Assembly (NCBI RefSeq): GCF_002355275.1
Contig: NZ_CP023449.1
Span: forward strand, 4,318,001 to 4,382,000
Direction: 5' to 3'
Length of the DNA: 64,000 nt
Source: Rhizorhabdus dicambivorans
GTDB taxonomy: Bacteria > Pseudomonadota > Alphaproteobacteria > Sphingomonadales > Sphingomonadaceae
In this document: piece after piece, positions 60,663 through 64,000 of the stretch
Layout of the letters: every line of letters begins with the position of its first letter
Position numbering within the stretch: the first letter of the stretch is position 1
Notes under the pieces: generated by a model
Told to the model about the DNA's origin: nothing
Database searches by the model: none
What the model saw: the letters and a program-made list of their open reading frames with translations, nothing else
Program-made: the position numbers and the translations under genes

Positions 60663-61672
60663 GCCGCGGCCCAGGGGTCGATATGGACCTTGGTCTGGCT
60701 CGATCCGGTGCGCAGGGCCTCGAACGCGGCGGGCAGCGCGTCGAGCCCGATCGTGTCGGTGATCATCATGCGCGGCGCCACATGGCCGGCGTCGAGGGCG
60801 TCGGCGCAGTGCTGGAACTCGCGCAGATCATAGGCGAAGGAGAATTTCATCGTCACCTGCTTCCAGGTGGCAAGCGAAGGGATGATCGGATCGGGGCTGC
60901 CGCAGAAGCCGAGCGAGACGATCATGCCACCGGGCCGCACCAGTTCGACCGCCTTCTGCATCAGGCCGACCGCGCCGGCGCATTCGAGCACGACGTCGGG
61001 CATGCAGCCCAGCGCCGCCGCCAGACGATCGCCCTCTCCATCGCCGAACGCTTCGAACGCATCCGCGCCCATCGCTGTGGCGAGATCGGCCCGGCGCGCC
61101 GAGCGCGACATGGCGACGACCCGGCCGGCGCCGAGCAGCCGCGCCCAATAGATCGACGCGAGGCCCACCGCGCCCGCCCCGAGCACGACGACCTTCGCCC
61201 CCGGCTTCAGACCGGCGAGCGCGGCGCCGCGCAGTCCCACCGCCAGCGGCTCGACCAATGCTCCGTCGGCCATCGACAGCGTCTCGGGCAGATGGATCGC
61301 GGCGGGCGTGTAGATCCGCATATATTCGCCGAACCCGCCGATCATCCCCGCCATTGCCGCGCAACCGAGCGGGAAGCCCGCAAGGCAGGCGCCGCATTGG
61401 CCGCAGCCCCGCGCCGGCATCGCCGAGACACGCTGGCCCACCTTCAGGTTGGACACATCCTTGCCGATCGCAACCACCTCACCGGCATATTCATGGCCAA
61501 GCGTGGTGCCCGCCGGATAATCGGCATAGCCACCCGAGGTCATGCTGATATCGGACCCGCAGATGCCGCAGCGGCACACCTTGATCACCGCTTCGCCGGG
61601 GCCGGGTTCGGGATCGGGCAATTGCTCGATCGTCATCGGCTTGCCAGCGCCGTGGAAAATGGCGGCCCGCAT
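60659..61672 (-). CDS. Zinc-dependent medium-chain alcohol dehydrogenase
   Basis: A 337-residue MDR enzyme. Catalytic zinc ligands are Cys38, His60 and Glu61 (CGICGSD, GHEYAGEV); the structural zinc is held by Cys90, Cys93, Cys96 and Cys104. VVVLGAGAVGLASIYWARLLGA is the Rossmann loop for NAD(P). It resembles the threonine/sorbitol/butanediol dehydrogenase branch. It would oxidise an alcohol made in the pathway. Start 61672 has AAGGAGG upstream. First gene of its operon, divergent from the ferredoxin gene. Confidence 0.93.
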   Translation of the reverse strand: MRAAIFHGAGKPMTIEQLPDPEPGPGEAVIKVCRCGICGSDISMTSGGYADYPAGTTLGHEYAGEVVAIGKDVSNLKVGQRVSAMPARGCGQCGACLAGFPLGCAAMAGMIGGFGEYMRIYTPAAIHLPETLSMADGALVEPLAVGLRGAALAGLKPGAKVVVLGAGAVGLASIYWARLLGAGRVVAMSRSARRADLATAMGADAFEAFGDGEGDRLAAALGCMPDVVLECAGAVGLMQKAVELVRPGGMIVSLGFCGSPDPIIPSLATWKQVTMKFSFAYDLREFQHCADALDAGHVAPRMMITDTIGLDALPAAFEALRTGSSQTKVHIDPWAAA

Positions 61673-61825
61673 CGTCCCTCCTTTCGCGCCTTTACGGCGT
61701 CCCATGGTGCGGCGATGTGGCCGCGCCACGCGCCTTCGTGCAAGATGACCGGCCAAGGGATCGCACCTATGATGTCGCCGCTACATAGCAGGACGAGGCC
61801 GCCGCGCCGGAACTAGGAGAAGACA

Positions 61826-62146
61826 ATGATCGCGATCCGCTTCGTCAGCGCCCGGGGAGAGGCAATGAGCGTCGCCGCCGACAGCGGCTTCTCGCTGATG
61901 GAGGTCGCCAAGCGCAACGGCATCCCCGGCATTGTCGCCGAATGCGGCGGCGCCTGCGCCTGCGCGACATGCCACGTCCATATCGATCCCGCCTGGCTGG
62001 AAGCGGTGGGCGATCCCACCCCCGGCGAAGCGGACATGCTGGATTTCGCCCATGACCGCCGCCCCGACTCGCGGCTGTCCTGCCAGATCCGGATCACCCC
62101 GTCGCTGGACGGCCTGATCGTCCATGTGCCGGAGCGACAGGGCTGA
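61826..62146 (+). CDS. 2Fe-2S ferredoxin of the adrenodoxin/putidaredoxin type
   Basis: A 106-residue ferredoxin. Cys40, Cys46, Cys49 and Cys86 fit the C-x5-C-x2-C...C pattern (ECGGACACATCHV, RLSCQI). Such ferredoxins pass electrons to a cytochrome P450 or to a ring-hydroxylating oxygenase. No P450 or reductase gene is in this window, so its partner lies elsewhere, maybe beyond the right edge. AGGAGAAG precedes the ATG. It lies between the ADH operon and the TonB-dependent receptor. Confidence 0.95.
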   Translation: MIAIRFVSARGEAMSVAADSGFSLMEVAKRNGIPGIVAECGGACACATCHVHIDPAWLEAVGDPTPGEADMLDFAHDRRPDSRLSCQIRITPSLDGLIVHVPERQG

Positions 62147-62493
62147 GCGGCGCGGTGCCGCCAGCAGCCGTCGCGTCCCGCATCGAACCGGCACCAGCCG
62201 CTCTCCAAATCGAAGAAAAATGGCAGGCGTAGCGGAGACAGATATCGCTATGAAGTGACCGCTATCATTTTTAAGGAGGATTCCTTATTCCAAACATCTC
62301 ATAGTAGAGCCCCCGATGTTGCAAGCGGATTTTCTCTTCCGAGGAGAGAGTAGAGACGCGGGATCGCATACACGATTGCTGGGGCCGATCTGCCCAACCA
62401 TTGTCGGCGCGGCACTCCGGAACTGTTAGATTGCGCTCCATCCCATCAAGCAGACGCCGACTTTCAACGGCCATCCAAGAAGAGGGAGGGGAC
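62147..62493. other. Spacer before TonB-dependent receptor gene
   Basis: No convincing gene is seen in 347 bp. The middle is AT-richer (62240-62300) with a small AAGGA/TCCTT dyad at 62272-62285 and probably holds the receptor promoter. Confidence 0.5.

Positions 62494-64000
<1,507 letters not shown>

Noticed and set aside
10011-62300. Palindromic repeats as a CRISPR array
   Set aside because: The repeats are scattered single or paired hairpins with no regular spacing or spacers, and no cas genes are present.

Overview
The window is high-GC DNA whose gene families (many TonB-dependent receptors, FecIR-type signalling, glycine-zipper proteins, CaiB/SDR/TauD catabolic genes, typical alphaproteobacterial palindromic repeats) point to a sphingomonad (Sphingomonadaceae, of the Sphingomonas/Rhizorhabdus/Sphingobium kind). 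This is inferred from family content; there is no rRNA to confirm it. Reading is dense, with many ATGA or TGATG overlaps inside operons. No tRNA, rRNA or CRISPR array was seen.

Region by region. 1-2.2 kb: a serine-protease/non-specific-nuclease fusion followed by an unknown gene cut by the window edge. 2.4-2.9 kb: a small outer-membrane barrel. 3.1-11 kb: a signalling island with a SpoIIE-type PP2C phosphatase divergent from an operon that encodes an ADP/ATP-translocase-like membrane protein fused to a helical-repeat domain, two HAMP membrane proteins with decayed phosphatase domains and a small cyclic-nucleotide-binding-like protein, then a STAS antagonist and an RsbW-like kinase. This looks like a complete partner-switching circuit with an unusual membrane input. 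11-15 kb: a SET-domain protein overlapping a PLP decarboxylase, and a CHASE4-like/GGDEF/EAL protein. 15-20 kb: dienelactone hydrolase with a tiny partner gene, and a phytase lipoprotein coupled to a TonB-dependent receptor. 20-28 kb: a ZntB-like transporter, two large polytopic glycosyltransferase-like proteins coupled to a FecI/FecR/FecA-type cell-surface signalling set. 28.6-31.9 kb: a large autotransporter.

32-36 kb: class Ia ribonucleotide reductase (nrdA, a small membrane protein, nrdB) with an NrdR-like box. 36-38 kb: a low-GC gene with an HEPN-type R-N-x3-H motif next to an IS1111-type (IS110 family) element. 38-43.4 kb: small hypothetical genes, a TonB-like protein, a GNAT acetyltransferase and three glycine-zipper envelope proteins mixed with palindromic repeats. 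43.5-49.2 kb: an MHS transporter, a CoxE-like VWA protein, AnmK, a receiver-only response regulator and TyrS. An IS481-family element with a clear 6-bp target duplication sits between tyrS and the next block.

50.2-64 kb: a catabolic island in several divergent operons: TauD-type dioxygenase, TesB thioesterase, two SDRs, Gfo/Idh/MocA protein, SnoaL-like protein, old-yellow-enzyme family reductase, enoyl-CoA hydratase, class III CoA transferase, VOC protein, sulfotransferase, zinc alcohol dehydrogenase, 2Fe-2S ferredoxin and a TonB-dependent receptor that runs off the end. Together these suggest uptake, CoA activation and beta-oxidation-like breakdown of a hydrophobic, perhaps alicyclic or sulfated compound; the substrate cannot be read from the sequence.

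The best candidates for something undescribed are the translocase-HEAT/pseudo-phosphatase partner-switching island and the protease-nuclease fusion.
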